Assembly: GCF_041435115.1 (NCBI RefSeq)
Contig: NZ_CP108046.1
Span: 6,510,001 to 6,574,000, forward strand
Direction: 5' to 3'
Length of the DNA: 64,000 nucleotides
Source of the DNA: Streptomyces sp. NBC_00289
Lineage (GTDB): Bacteria > Actinomycetota > Actinomycetes > Streptomycetales > Streptomycetaceae
Position numbers and translations under genes: made by a program. Below the pieces are notes generated by a model that ran no database searches, was not told the origin of the DNA, and worked only from the letters and a program-made list of their open reading frames with translations. This document shows positions 43,275 through 54,249 of the stretch, piece by piece; position 1 is the stretch's first letter, and every line of letters begins with the position of its first letter.

Positions 43275-43587
43275 CGGCGGCGGCGAGGTCAGGGTGCTCG
43301 TGTTCCAGGCGGCGCCGGACGAGGAACAGCTCGCCGCGGTCCGCGCCGCCTACCACGAGGTCAGCAAGCGGCTCGCGGCGGTGCCCGGCATGCTCGGCAA
43401 CGAACTGCTGCGCAGCCCGCTGGACCCCTCCGCGCTCGCCGTGATGAGCCGCTGGGAGTCGCTCGCCGCCTTCCGGGCGTGGGAGGCGGGCGCCGACCAC
43501 CGCGAGGACACCGCCCCGCTGCGGCCCTACCGCGACACCCGGACCGCCGCCCCGTTCGCCGTCTACGAGGTCGACGCCGCGTACTGA
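43264..43587 (+). CDS. ABM-like small protein
   Basis: The predicted product has 107 aa. VRVLVFQAAPDEEQLAAVRAAY, GMLGNELLRSPLDPSALAVMSRWESLAAFRAW is split across the barrel; it resembles the protein encoded at 62799. The active-site residues of ABM enzymes are not well defined, so function is inferred from the fold and context. Confidence 0.7.
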   Translation: MPADGGGEVRVLVFQAAPDEEQLAAVRAAYHEVSKRLAAVPGMLGNELLRSPLDPSALAVMSRWESLAAFRAWEAGADHREDTAPLRPYRDTRTAAPFAVYEVDAAY

Positions 43588-43678
43588 ACGCGCCGACGGC
43601 ACCCGGCGGCACCGGAGAACACGGACAGAACGGCACCCGGAAGACACGGACAAGACAGAGAAGAGAAGAGAACCCACC

Positions 43679-44542
43679 ATGAGCAACAGCCAGCTGGCCT
43701 TCATCGGCCTCGGCAACATGGGCGGGGGCATGGCCCGGCGGCTGCTCGACACCGGGCACACGCTCACCGTGTACAACCGCACCGCGAGCAAGGCCGCGCC
43801 GCTGGTCGCGGCGGGCGCGACGCTCGCCGACGCCCCGGAGCGCGCGGCCGCGGGCCACCACCTGGTCCTGCTGAGCCTCAGCGACGAGAAGGCGGTCGAC
43901 GAGGTGCTGTTCGGCCGGGTGGTGCCGGTGCTGCAACCCGGTGCCGTCGTCGTCGACACCTCCACCGTCTCGCCCGGCTACGCCCGCCAGGCGGCCGAGC
44001 GGCTCGCCGCCAGGGGGCTGCGCAGGGTCGAGGCGTGCGTCGTCGGCAACCCGCTCCAGGCCCGCAAGGGCGAACTGCGCGTGTACGCCGCCGGAGACCC
44101 CGCCGACCTGTACGAGGCCCGCCCGGTGCTGGAGGCGATCGGCAACGAGGTCGTCCACGTGGGCGCCCCCGGCACCGCCGCCAGTCTGAAACTCATCCTC
44201 AACCTGCTGCTCGGCGCCCAGGTCGCCTCCCTCTCCGAGGCGGTGGCCTACGGCACCGCCGCCGGCCTGGACCGCGAACAGCTGATCAGCGTGGTCTCGG
44301 CGAGCGGCTTCAGCTCGATGGTCATGCGGTTTCGCGCTGATCTGATGCTCAAGCAGTCCTACGAACCGGCCTTCTTCCGCTCGGAGTTGATGGAGAAGGA
44401 CATCCGGCTCGCGCTGGAGGCCGCCGCCCAGTACGACACCGGGATGCCGGTCCTCGCCGCCGTGCGGGAACGGTTCGCGTCCGTGGTGGCCGCGGGCGAC
44501 GGCGACAAGGACGCCTCCGTGCTCGTGGAGCACCAGTCGTAG
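43679..44542 (+). CDS. NAD(P)-dependent oxidoreductase, 3-hydroxyisobutyrate/6PGDH family
   Basis: The predicted product has 287 aa. FIGLGNMGGGMARRLLDTGH is the dinucleotide-binding start; the C-terminal helical domain has GTAASLKLILNLLLGAQVA with the catalytic Lys. The family oxidises or reduces small hydroxy acids and, in imine reductase relatives, C=N bonds. The role in this pathway is unclear: supply of a precursor, or reduction of an intermediate. A Lys/Arg/Glu-rich ribosome-binding stretch (GAGAAGAGAA) precedes the ATG. Confidence 0.8.
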   Translation: MSNSQLAFIGLGNMGGGMARRLLDTGHTLTVYNRTASKAAPLVAAGATLADAPERAAAGHHLVLLSLSDEKAVDEVLFGRVVPVLQPGAVVVDTSTVSPGYARQAAERLAARGLRRVEACVVGNPLQARKGELRVYAAGDPADLYEARPVLEAIGNEVVHVGAPGTAASLKLILNLLLGAQVASLSEAVAYGTAAGLDREQLISVVSASGFSSMVMRFRADLMLKQSYEPAFFRSELMEKDIRLALEAAAQYDTGMPVLAAVRERFASVVAAGDGDKDASVLVEHQS

Positions 44543-44566
44543 CACCAGTCGAAGGGATGTGAGGCA

Positions 44567-46237
44567 GTGCCCAGTACAGGCCGGAGTGCGCTCCGGAACA
44601 CCGATGTCCTGGTGGCCGGCTCGGGGCCGGCCGGGCTGGCGGCGGCTCTCTTCCTCGCCGAACAGGGAGTGGACTGCTACCTGCTGGAAGGCCGGCGGGA
44701 GCGGGTCCGCCCGCCGCGCATCCTCGGCGTCCACCCCCGCGCCATGGAACTGCTGCGCTCCCTGGGCGTGGAGGAGGCGATCCGTGCCCTGCCCTCGGCC
44801 CGGGCCCTGGCCCGGAACTCGGGGGTGATCGCCGCCGAGTCCCTGGCCGGGCACGAACTCGGCGCCCTGGACGCCAAGTACGTCGTGGACGTCGACACCG
44901 ACCTGAGTGCCCTGTCGCCCACCACCTGGTGTCTGTGCGACGAGGCCGAGCTGGAGCAGGCCCTGCGGGAGCGGGCGGAGCGGATGGGCGTACGGCTGCG
45001 GCCGGACTCCGAGCTCGTCTCCTTCGACCGGGACGGCTGGGGCGACGACGGGATCTCCGCGGTGGTCCGCGACCGGGCCACCGGCGAGGAACACCGCATC
45101 AGGGCCTGCTGTCTGGTGGACGCGGGCGGCACCGGCGGCCTCGTGCGCGAGCGGCTGGGCATCGCCTTCGAGGGCCAGACCCTCGGCCACTTCGTCACCG
45201 TACGTTTCACCGCGGACCTCACCGGTGAGCTCCGGGGCCGCCGGTTCATCATGGCCTACGTCGACAACCCCGGGGTGCGCGGCTCCCTGATGCCGCTGGA
45301 CAACCGTTCCGACTGGCTGCTGCACGTGCGCCACGATCCCGAGCTGGAGCCCGCCGAGTCGTTCACCGAGGAGCGCTGCGCCGACCTGGTGCGGGCCGCC
45401 ACCGGCGTGCCCGGGCTCCAGCCGCGGATCGAGAGCGTCAGCCCGTGGGCCGGGGAGGCGAAGGTCGCCGAGCGCTTCCGGTCCGGCCAGGTGTTCCTGG
45501 CCGGGGACGCGGCGCACGTGATGCCGCCGAGCGGCGGCTTCGACGCGGGCACCGGCATCATCGACGCCCACAACCTGGCCTGGAAACTCGTCGCGGTGCT
45601 GGACGGCTGGGCCCACCCGGACCTCCTCGACAGCTACGACGAGGAGCGCCGCCCGGTCTGCGCGGCCACCGTCGAACAGGCCGTGCTGCGGGCCCGGGAC
45701 CGGGCCCGGCTGCTGGCCGCCTACCCGGACCCCGCCGACCCCGAGCTGGTCCAGGACCCCCTGATCTGGCTGGCCGCCAGGTACCGCTCGTCGGCCGTGA
45801 TGCCCTGGGACGAGGGCACCCTGCCCGGCTACGGGCTGTGGGCGGCGGAGAACGACGGCCGGCCCGGCAGCCGCGCCCCCCATCTGCGGGTGCGCCACGG
45901 CGGGGCCGAGATCTCCGTGCACGACCTGTTCGGCCGCTCCATGGTCCTGCTGACCGGGCCGGACAACCGCCCCTGGCAGGAGGCCGTCCGCTCGATCGGC
46001 GCCGAACTGGGCACACCCGTCCAGCTGTACGGCGTCGGCAGCGACCTCGAGGACCTCGACGACCGCTGGCCGGAGCTGTACGGCGTCACCGCGCAGGGCG
46101 CCGTGCTGGTGCGGCCCGACGGGGTGGTCGCCTGGCGTTGCACCGACGCGCCGATCTTCACCAGGACCGTACTGCGGGCCATGACCAAGCGGGTGCTCCG
46201 GCTGGACCGGCCGCCCGCGGAGAAGGGGACACCGTGA
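44567..46237 (+). CDS. FAD-dependent aromatic hydroxylase (PheA/TfdB family)
   Basis: The predicted product has 556 aa: GxGxxG FAD motif VLVAGSGPAGLAAALFLAE (about 14-32), the DG-type region VDAGGTGGLVRERLGI, and GDAAHVMPPSGGFDAGTGI with the FAD ribityl contact. The C-terminal thioredoxin-like domain (about 420-545) is present. It hydroxylates phenolic rings using NAD(P)H and O2. It is a clear paralogue of the enzyme at 50212. GTG start; the stop overlaps the next ABM gene. Confidence 0.9.
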   Translation: MPSTGRSALRNTDVLVAGSGPAGLAAALFLAEQGVDCYLLEGRRERVRPPRILGVHPRAMELLRSLGVEEAIRALPSARALARNSGVIAAESLAGHELGALDAKYVVDVDTDLSALSPTTWCLCDEAELEQALRERAERMGVRLRPDSELVSFDRDGWGDDGISAVVRDRATGEEHRIRACCLVDAGGTGGLVRERLGIAFEGQTLGHFVTVRFTADLTGELRGRRFIMAYVDNPGVRGSLMPLDNRSDWLLHVRHDPELEPAESFTEERCADLVRAATGVPGLQPRIESVSPWAGEAKVAERFRSGQVFLAGDAAHVMPPSGGFDAGTGIIDAHNLAWKLVAVLDGWAHPDLLDSYDEERRPVCAATVEQAVLRARDRARLLAAYPDPADPELVQDPLIWLAARYRSSAVMPWDEGTLPGYGLWAAENDGRPGSRAPHLRVRHGGAEISVHDLFGRSMVLLTGPDNRPWQEAVRSIGAELGTPVQLYGVGSDLEDLDDRWPELYGVTAQGAVLVRPDGVVAWRCTDAPIFTRTVLRAMTKRVLRLDRPPAEKGTP

Positions 46238-46596
46238 CCGAGACCGCAGGGACCCGCACCGCCGACGGCGGGGAGCCGACCCGGGTGATCCTCCGTATGG
46301 AGGTGTACCCGGAGCTGGCCGCCGACTTCGAACGGGTGTGGCTGTCGGTGGGCGAGAGCATCGCCCGCGAACCCGCCAACCTGGGGCAACTGCTGGTCAG
46401 GTCCACCGAGGAGGAGGCCGTCTACTACGTCCTCACCGACTGGGCCGGCGAGCGCGCCTTCCGCGACTTCGAGGTCAGCCACCGCCACACCCTGCACCGA
46501 CAGCGGCTGAAGCCGTTCCGGCGGGGCGGCGACATGGCGGTCACCGAGGTCGTGCACCGGCTCGAGCCGGTCTCGAGCGAGCCTCCGGCCGCGTGA
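46234..46596 (+). CDS. ABM-type monooxygenase
   Basis: The predicted product has 120 aa. VILRMEVYPELAADFERVWL, VYYVLTDWAGERAFRDFEVS, HRQRLKPFRRGGDM, closely paralogous to the protein encoded at 42960. It is coupled to the FAD hydroxylase by a GTGA overlap, which suggests consecutive oxidations. About 14 flexible residues precede the domain. Confidence 0.78.
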   Translation: MTETAGTRTADGGEPTRVILRMEVYPELAADFERVWLSVGESIAREPANLGQLLVRSTEEEAVYYVLTDWAGERAFRDFEVSHRHTLHRQRLKPFRRGGDMAVTEVVHRLEPVSSEPPAA

Positions 46597-46600
46597 CCGA

Positions 46601-46630
46601 GGGTGGGGTCCGAACCGTCGGACCCCACCC
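46601..46630 (+). terminator. Hairpin between the ABM gene and the multicopper oxidase gene
   Basis: A perfect 12-bp stem GGGTGGGGTCCG/CGGACCCCACCC with a 6-nt loop ends 12 nt before the ATG of the oxidase. It could be an intra-operon attenuator or a true terminator; there is little room for a new promoter after it. Confidence 0.65.
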
Positions 46631-46642
46631 GAGGACCCGCTC

Positions 46643-48202
46643 ATGACGTCAGCCCCCCGCTTCCCGCGCCGTCGGCTTCTCCTCGGGACGGGGGGCGTTG
46701 TCGTGGCCGCGGGTGCCGGGTGGGGCGCCACGTGGCTGAACGTCTACCGGGACCGCAAACGCAGCAACGTCGGAAAGCTGTCCTTCCGCACCGCCGTCCG
46801 GATTCCCGATCTGCTCGAACCCGGGCGGTCCGCCGACGGCCGCCGCCACTACCCGCTCACGCTCGCCGCCGGCACCAGCGCACTGCTGCCCGGCCGCCGC
46901 ACCCCCACCTGGGGAGCCAACGGCAGCTATCTCGCGCCCACGCTGCGCGCCCGGCGTGGCGACCACATGGCCGTCACCGTGCGCAACCGGCTGCCCGAGG
47001 CCTCCACCCTGCACTGGCACGGCATGCTGCTGCCGGCCGCGATGGACGGCGGGCCGCACCAGATGATCGAGCGGGGCGCCGAGTGGCGTCCCCACTGGAC
47101 GGTGCGCCAGCCCGCCGCCACGCTCTGGTACCACCCGCACCCGCACGGCTCGACCGGCTCACACGTCTACCGAGGGGTGGCCGGCCTGATCATCCTCGAC
47201 GACGAGCACTCCGAACGTGCCGCCCTGCCACGGGAGTACGGCGTCGACGACGTGCCGCTGGTGATCCAGGACAAGAACTTCCACGACGACGGCACCCTCG
47301 ACTTCACCGAGACCCGGCTCGCCGAGTCCGTGGCCGGCGCCGACAACGTGGGCGTGCTCGGCGACACCATCCTCGTCAACGGCACCTACGACCCGCACTT
47401 CACGGTCACCACCCGCCGCGTCCGGTTCCGGCTGCTCAACGGCTCCAACGCGCGCGTGTACTGGCTGGGCCTCACCGACGGCCGCACCTTCCACCTGGTG
47501 GCCACCGACAACGGGCTGCTCGCCCGGCCGCGGGCCATGGACCGGCTGCTGCTCGCCCCCGGCGAACGCGCCGAGATCGTCGTGGAGTTCAAGCCCGGCG
47601 ACGAGGTCGTCCTGCGCAGCTTCGAACCCGCGCTGGACCTCGGCTTCCCCACCGAACGCTTCATGGGCGGCGACGACACCTTCGACATCATCTCCCTGCG
47701 CGCCGCCCGGCAGCTGCGCGCCTCACCCGCGCTGCCCACCCGCGTCGACGGCGCCCCCGCCCTCGTCGAGGCGCCCGACGGCGCCCGGCGCCGGCACTTC
47801 GACTTCACCGGCCTCCAGATCAACGGCAAGACGATGGACATGAACCGCATCGACGAGGTCGTGCCCGCCGGCACCACCGAGATCTGGGAGATCGAGCGCG
47901 GCGACGAGTGGATCCACGTCTTCCACGTGCACGGCGCCACCTTCCAGGTCCTGGACATCAACGGCAAGCGGCCCCCGTCGTACGTACGCGGCCCCAAGGA
48001 CACCGTCTACCTGCACGAGTTCGGCACGGCCCGGCTCGCGGTCCGGTTCGACACCCTCACCGACACCCGGGTGCCGTACATGTACCACTGCCACGTGCTG
48101 CGTCACGAGGACGAGGGAATGATGGGCCAGTTCACCGTCGTCGAGCCCGGCACCGAGGCCTCGGCACCCCGGAGCGTGGACGGCGGCACCCACCACCACT
48201 GA
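46643..48202 (+). CDS. Multicopper oxidase, probably exported by Tat
   Basis: The predicted product has 519 aa. RRRLLLGTGGVVVAAGAG is a Tat-like signal. Copper ligands are visible: HWHGMLLP, YHPHPHGST, HVFHVHGATF and the C-terminal HCHVLRHEDEGMMGQF. This is the laccase/bilirubin-oxidase/CotA type. Such enzymes couple or oxidise phenols with O2, so phenol dimerisation or quinone formation outside the cell is possible. A GC-only hairpin precedes it and a strong bidirectional terminator follows. A second copper oxidase system (melC) is 30 kb away. Confidence 0.9.
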   Translation: MTSAPRFPRRRLLLGTGGVVVAAGAGWGATWLNVYRDRKRSNVGKLSFRTAVRIPDLLEPGRSADGRRHYPLTLAAGTSALLPGRRTPTWGANGSYLAPTLRARRGDHMAVTVRNRLPEASTLHWHGMLLPAAMDGGPHQMIERGAEWRPHWTVRQPAATLWYHPHPHGSTGSHVYRGVAGLIILDDEHSERAALPREYGVDDVPLVIQDKNFHDDGTLDFTETRLAESVAGADNVGVLGDTILVNGTYDPHFTVTTRRVRFRLLNGSNARVYWLGLTDGRTFHLVATDNGLLARPRAMDRLLLAPGERAEIVVEFKPGDEVVLRSFEPALDLGFPTERFMGGDDTFDIISLRAARQLRASPALPTRVDGAPALVEAPDGARRRHFDFTGLQINGKTMDMNRIDEVVPAGTTEIWEIERGDEWIHVFHVHGATFQVLDINGKRPPSYVRGPKDTVYLHEFGTARLAVRFDTLTDTRVPYMYHCHVLRHEDEGMMGQFTVVEPGTEASAPRSVDGGTHHH

Positions 48203-48226
48203 GCGCCGCGGCGGGCGCGCTCGCGA

Positions 48227-48258
48227 AAGCCCCGGGACGCCGTCGCGTCCCGGGGCTT
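48227..48258. terminator. Bidirectional terminator between the oxidase and amide-ligase genes
   Basis: A perfect 13-bp stem AAGCCCCGGGACG/CGTCCCGGGGCTT with a 6-nt loop lies between convergent genes. Confidence 0.88.
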
Positions 48259-48275
48259 CGTGCCGTGCCGTCCGG

Positions 48276-50132
48276 TCAGAGCACCAGCCGGATCCCGTAC
48301 CTGCGCAGCCAGGTGTTCAGCTGCAACGGCAGCTCGACGTTGGCCCGCCGCGCCCAGCGGTTCAGGCCCTCCGGGTCCTTCAGCGCGGCCCGCGCCGCCG
48401 GCACGTCGAGGAGCGGCAGCACCGGGGCCTGCGAGTCGTCGAGAAGCGCGTGCATCTCCCGGCGCAGGGCCTCCTCGTAGCCGGGGTCGAGGGTCACCGG
48501 GTACGGCGTCTTGCGCCGCTCGACGACGCTCTGCGGCAGCACGTGCCGCACCGCGGCGCGCAGCAGGCTCTTCTCCCGGCCGTCGAAGTTCTGCAGGTCC
48601 CAGGGGAGGTTGTACGCGTACTGCACCAGCCGGTGGTCGCAGTACGGCATCCGCACCTCCAGGCCCACCGCCTTGAACAGCCGCTCGGTGTGCCCGTTCT
48701 GGTTCTCCATGAAGTTGGTCAGGTGCACCCAGCACAGCTCGCGCATGTGTCGCTCCTGCTCGGACATGCCGGGCAGGTGCGGTGCCTCGGACACCGACTC
48801 GCGGTAGCGCTGCGCCGCGTAGTCCAGCGGGGCCAGGTCCTTGAGCAGCGACTCGTCGAACAGGCCGCAGCCCAGGCCCTTGGAGTCGTCACGCACCACC
48901 CCGCGGGCCACCCAGGGGAAGGTGTCCATGCGCGACTCGACCGGGTCCCGGTTCCACGCGACGCCGTGGAACAGCGAGTCGGCCGCCTCACCCGTCAGCA
49001 CGACCTTCGTGTCCTGCTCGCCCACCGCGCGCGCCAGCAAGTACAGCGAGGTGTTCATGTCGCCCAGCGGGGTGGGGTAGTCCTTGGCGCGCAGCACCTG
49101 CCAGCGCGCCACCTCGTCGCTCAGTTCCGCCGGGTCCAGGACCACGCCGGTGTGGTCGGTGTCCAGGTGCCGCACCACGTCGGCGGCGAACGGGGCGTCC
49201 GGCGACTGGCGGGTGTCGGTGGCCTGGAAGTTCTCCGAGTGCCGGGCGAAGTCCACGGTGAACGTGCGGATGCGCCGGCCCGTCCTGCGCAGCTCCCGGT
49301 CCGCGAGGCCCACCACCCCGCTGGAGTCGAGGCCGCCGGACAGCAGCGAACCCACCGGCGCGTCGGTGCGCAGGTTGCGCTCGATGCTCTCCTCCAGCAG
49401 GCCGCGGATGGTGTCCACGGTGGTGTCCAGGTCGTCGGTGTGCTCGGCCGCGTCCACGCCCCAGTAGCGGGTCCGCGTGCTCCCGCCCGCCGACACCACC
49501 AGGTGGTGTCCGGCCCGTAGCCGGTGCATCCCGCGGAACGGCGCCACGTGCGGCGTACCGGAGTACGTGAAGATCTCCTGGAGTCCCTCCGCGTCGACCT
49601 CCGGCTGCACCAGCGGGTGCGCCAGGATCGCCTTCGCCTCCGAGCCGAAGATCAGGCCCGTGGCGGTCGGGTAGTACAGCAGCGGCTCCACGCCGAGCCG
49701 GTCGCGCACCAGGAACAGCTCCTCGCGGCGGGCGTCCCACACCACGCCCGCGAAGGTGCCCTCCAGCCGCTGCACGGCCTTGGCACCCCACTCCAGGTAG
49801 GCGTGCAGGAGTGTCTCGGTGTCGCCGCCGGAGCGGAAGCGGTGGCCGCGGCGCGAGAGGGTGGCCCGCAGCTCCTCGTGGTTGAGGATGGAGCCGCTGT
49901 GCGCGGCCACCGCGACGGTCCGGCCGTCGTGCTCCAGGGCGACCGGCTGCCGGCCGCCGCCCTCCAGGTCGAAGACCGCGAGGTGGCGGTGGCCCAGGGC
50001 GGCGCGCGGGCTCGTCCAGACGCCCTCGCCGTCCGGCCCGCGCAGGGCCATCGTCGCGGCCATGGCCAGGACGGTGCCGCGTTCCCGGGTCAGATCCCGG
50101 GACCAGTCCACCCAGCCGGTGATTCCAGACAT
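48276..50132 (-). CDS. Asparagine-synthase-like amide ligase lacking the glutaminase nucleophile
   Basis: The predicted product has 618 aa. Residues 1-200 are a glutamine amidotransferase class II domain and 235-600 an AsnB-type synthetase with the PP-loop SGGLDSS (265-271). The N-terminus is Met-Ser-Gly-Ile-Thr where active enzymes have Met-Cys-Gly-Ile; codon 2 is TCT. The usual NGEIYN segment is HSGSILN, so glutamine-binding residues are also lost. It should therefore use free ammonia or an amine/amino acid to amidate a carboxylate. In pentangular pathways I recall homologues (PdmN, XanA, LlpA) that form amides or lactams. It lies 79 nt after the FAD hydroxylase, on the minus strand with the methyl-cycle genes. 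Confidence 0.85.
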   Translation of the reverse strand: MSGITGWVDWSRDLTRERGTVLAMAATMALRGPDGEGVWTSPRAALGHRHLAVFDLEGGGRQPVALEHDGRTVAVAAHSGSILNHEELRATLSRRGHRFRSGGDTETLLHAYLEWGAKAVQRLEGTFAGVVWDARREELFLVRDRLGVEPLLYYPTATGLIFGSEAKAILAHPLVQPEVDAEGLQEIFTYSGTPHVAPFRGMHRLRAGHHLVVSAGGSTRTRYWGVDAAEHTDDLDTTVDTIRGLLEESIERNLRTDAPVGSLLSGGLDSSGVVGLADRELRRTGRRIRTFTVDFARHSENFQATDTRQSPDAPFAADVVRHLDTDHTGVVLDPAELSDEVARWQVLRAKDYPTPLGDMNTSLYLLARAVGEQDTKVVLTGEAADSLFHGVAWNRDPVESRMDTFPWVARGVVRDDSKGLGCGLFDESLLKDLAPLDYAAQRYRESVSEAPHLPGMSEQERHMRELCWVHLTNFMENQNGHTERLFKAVGLEVRMPYCDHRLVQYAYNLPWDLQNFDGREKSLLRAAVRHVLPQSVVERRKTPYPVTLDPGYEEALRREMHALLDDSQAPVLPLLDVPAARAALKDPEGLNRWARRANVELPLQLNTWLRRYGIRLVL

Positions 50133-50211
50133 GGTCTCTCCCTCGGTCCCTCGTAGCGGGGACGGTCAGAACGTCAGAACTCGATCGGGCCGCGCCACCG
50201 CGCCGCCGGGG

Positions 50212-51831
50212 TCATCGGTCCAGCAGCGTCTTGAGGACGTCGCCGAGTACGGCCGAGGGGGCGTCCTGGGCACCGGCGGACCGCCAGGCGACCACGCCGT
50301 CCGGCCGCATCAGCACGGCACCCTCCGGGCCCACGCCGTACGCCGCCCCCCAGGCGTCCGCCGGGTCGTGCAGGGTGTCACCGAGGCGCAGCACCTCCAG
50401 GGCCACGCCCGCCTCGCGCGCCGCGGCCGGTGCGGCCCCGGCCCACGGCCCCGCTTCGGGCCCGGCGACCAGCACCGGTGTGCGGGTGAACAGGTCGAGG
50501 GACGACACCTCCTGCCCGTCCCGGGTCAGCGGGACGTGCGGGGCGCGGGTGCCGGGCAGCCCGCGCGGGTCGCCGTTCCACACACCGTCCGGCGCCCGGT
50601 CGGCGGGGGCGGGCAGCACGGCCGGCGAGCGGTACTGCCAGCCGAACCAGATCTCGGTGTCGGCGTGGATCGCCGGGTTGGCCGGCGCGGGTTCCTTCGC
50701 CGCGAGCCGCGGGCGGTCCTTGGAGCGCAGCACCGCCTGCTCGACCGTGGCCGCGCAGACCGGCCGGCGCTCCGGGTCGTAGCTGTCGAGCAGGCCGGGT
50801 CCGGCCTCGCCGCGCAGCACCGCGGCCAGCTTCCACGCCAGGTTGTGCGCGTCCTGGATACCGGTGTTGGAGCCGAACGCCCCGCTGGGCGGCATCACAT
50901 GGGCGGCGTCGCCGACCAGGAACGCCCGGCCCGCGGCGAAGGCGGTGGCGGTCCGGCCCGCGGCCTCCCAGGGGATCGCGCCGAGGACCTTCACCTCCAG
51001 GTCCGGCACCCCGGCCGCGGCCCGCACCAGGTCCCGGCACCGCTCGTCGGTGAACGAGGCGGCGTCCTCGGTGGCCGGGTCGAACACCACGTGCAGCAGC
51101 CACCGCCGGGAGTTGTCCAGCGGCATCAGCGCACCGCGCACCGCGTCGTTGAACGTGTAGCACATGATGAACCGGCGGTCGCCGACCTGTTCGGTCAGGT
51201 CCGCCTCGAAGTGGATGTTCAGGAAGTGCCCGGTGGTGCCGGGCCCCTCGAAGCCGATACCGAGCGCCTGCCGCACCGGGCTGTCCGGTCCGTCGGCGGC
51301 GACCAGGTAGTCCGCCGTCAGCGTGCGGACCTCGCCGGTGTCCCGGTCCCGCAGCAGCGCGGTGACGCCGTCCGCGGTCTGCTCGAACGACTCCAGCTCC
51401 GTGAAGTACGAGAACCGCGCCCCGAGTTCCTCCGCCCGCCGCCTGATCACCGGCTCGAACTCGTCCTGGTGGCACAGGCACCAGCCGGTCGGCGACAGGG
51501 CGCTCAGATCGGTTCGTACGTCCATGAAGTACTGCTCGTGCAGCGCCCCCATCTGGTGCCCGGCCAGCGACTGGGCGGCCAGCACCCCGGAGTTCCCGGC
51601 GAGGGCGCGCGCGGACTCGGTGGACCGCACCTCCGGCTCCAGGCCGACCGATCGCATCAGCTCCATCGCCCGCGGGTTGATGCCCCGGGCGCGCGGGTGC
51701 GGTGACATGCCGCGGTGGCGCTCCACGACCACACAGGGCACCCGGTGCCAGGACAGGAACAGGGCGGTGGACAAGCCGGCCAGTCCCGCGCCTGCCACCA
51801 GCACCGGGGTGTGCTGCTGCTTCTCCGACAC
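50212..51831 (-). CDS. FAD-dependent aromatic hydroxylase (PheA/TfdB family)
   Basis: The predicted product has 539 aa. FAD motif VLVAGAGLAGLSTALFLSW, DYLVAADGPDSPVRQALGI and VGDAAHVMPPSGAFGSNTGI with the DAHNLAWKL helix; C-terminal thioredoxin-like region. The GTG at 51831 is chosen because GAGGAGGAAG precedes it and the FAD motif begins 10 residues later. A paralogue lies at 44567. It probably hydroxylates or opens a quinone ring (Baeyer-Villiger-like reactions are known for relatives in xanthone formation). Confidence 0.88.
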   Translation of the reverse strand: MSEKQQHTPVLVAGAGLAGLSTALFLSWHRVPCVVVERHRGMSPHPRARGINPRAMELMRSVGLEPEVRSTESARALAGNSGVLAAQSLAGHQMGALHEQYFMDVRTDLSALSPTGWCLCHQDEFEPVIRRRAEELGARFSYFTELESFEQTADGVTALLRDRDTGEVRTLTADYLVAADGPDSPVRQALGIGFEGPGTTGHFLNIHFEADLTEQVGDRRFIMCYTFNDAVRGALMPLDNSRRWLLHVVFDPATEDAASFTDERCRDLVRAAAGVPDLEVKVLGAIPWEAAGRTATAFAAGRAFLVGDAAHVMPPSGAFGSNTGIQDAHNLAWKLAAVLRGEAGPGLLDSYDPERRPVCAATVEQAVLRSKDRPRLAAKEPAPANPAIHADTEIWFGWQYRSPAVLPAPADRAPDGVWNGDPRGLPGTRAPHVPLTRDGQEVSSLDLFTRTPVLVAGPEAGPWAGAAPAAAREAGVALEVLRLGDTLHDPADAWGAAYGVGPEGAVLMRPDGVVAWRSAGAQDAPSAVLGDVLKTLLDR

Positions 51832-51947
51832 GTGCTTCCTCCTCTGAACGGACCGTGCGGCCAGCGTGGTGGCCACGGGTCGGGGCGCGATGGAGGAAGG
51901 CTGGACCAGGGCCCGTCGCCGGCTCCGGGCGCCGACGCCGTCCCCGC

Positions 51948-53334
<1,387 letters not shown>

Positions 53335-53360
<26 letters not shown>

Positions 53361-54249
53361 GGACACTCCTGACGAGGTTCTGGACGGTGCGGTGGATGTC
53401 GAGGGCGGCCGTGGAGCGGTTGAGGGTGATGTAGTGCAGACCGGGGGCGCCCTCGGCGAGCAGACGTTCGGCCATCGCGGTGGCGTACTCGACGCCGATG
53501 CGGTGGCCTTCGGCCGGCCGGTCGCGTGCGGCCTCCAGCCGGTGGGCGAGGTGTTCGGGGAAGGCGGCGCCGCTCAGTTCGGCGAAGCGGGCGATCTGCC
53601 GGACGTCGGTGGCGGGCATGATCTCCGGGATGATCGGCGTGTCGCAGCCGGCTGCCGCGACCCGGTCCCGCAGCCGCAGATAGTCCTCCACCTGGAAGAA
53701 CATCTGCGTGATGGCGTAGTCCGCGCCCGCCCGGCACTTGGCGACGAAGTGCCGCACGTCGCTGTCCCAGTCCGGCGAGCGCGGGTGCCGCTCGGGGAAC
53801 GCGGCCACTCCGACACCGAAGTCCCCCGACTCCTTGACCAGCGACACGAGTTCGTGTGCGTGGCGGTAGCCGTCCGGATGCGGGACCCACGGGCCGTTGG
53901 GGTCGCCGGGCGGGTCGCCCCGCAGGGCGAGCACGTCCCGCACCCCGGCGTCGGCGCAGCGGCCGATGATGTGCCGCAGCTCGGCCACCGAGTGACCGAC
54001 CGCCGTCAGGTGCGCCATGGGGCGCAGGGTCGTCTCCCGGGCGATGCGGTGGGTGACCTCCACGGTGCGGTCGCGGGACGAGCCGCCGGCGCCGTAGGTG
54101 ACCGAGACGAAGGTGGGGGAGAGCGGTTCGATCCGCCGGATCGCCTCCCACAGGGTCCGCTCGCCCCGGTCCGTCCTGGGCGGGAAGAACTCGAAGGAGA
54201 ACGAGAGCTGTCCGGAGGCGAGGATCTCGCGCAGGCTGCCGGTCGTCAT
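53335..54249 (-). CDS. metF: Methylenetetrahydrofolate reductase
   Basis: The predicted product has 304 aa. [48 protein letters not shown] and [20 protein letters not shown] are the flavin/folate-binding elements. It makes 5-methyl-THF for the methionine synthase encoded immediately upstream; the ATG overlaps that gene's stop (ATGA). With ahcY, metH and metK it completes an activated-methyl cycle. Confidence 0.94.
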
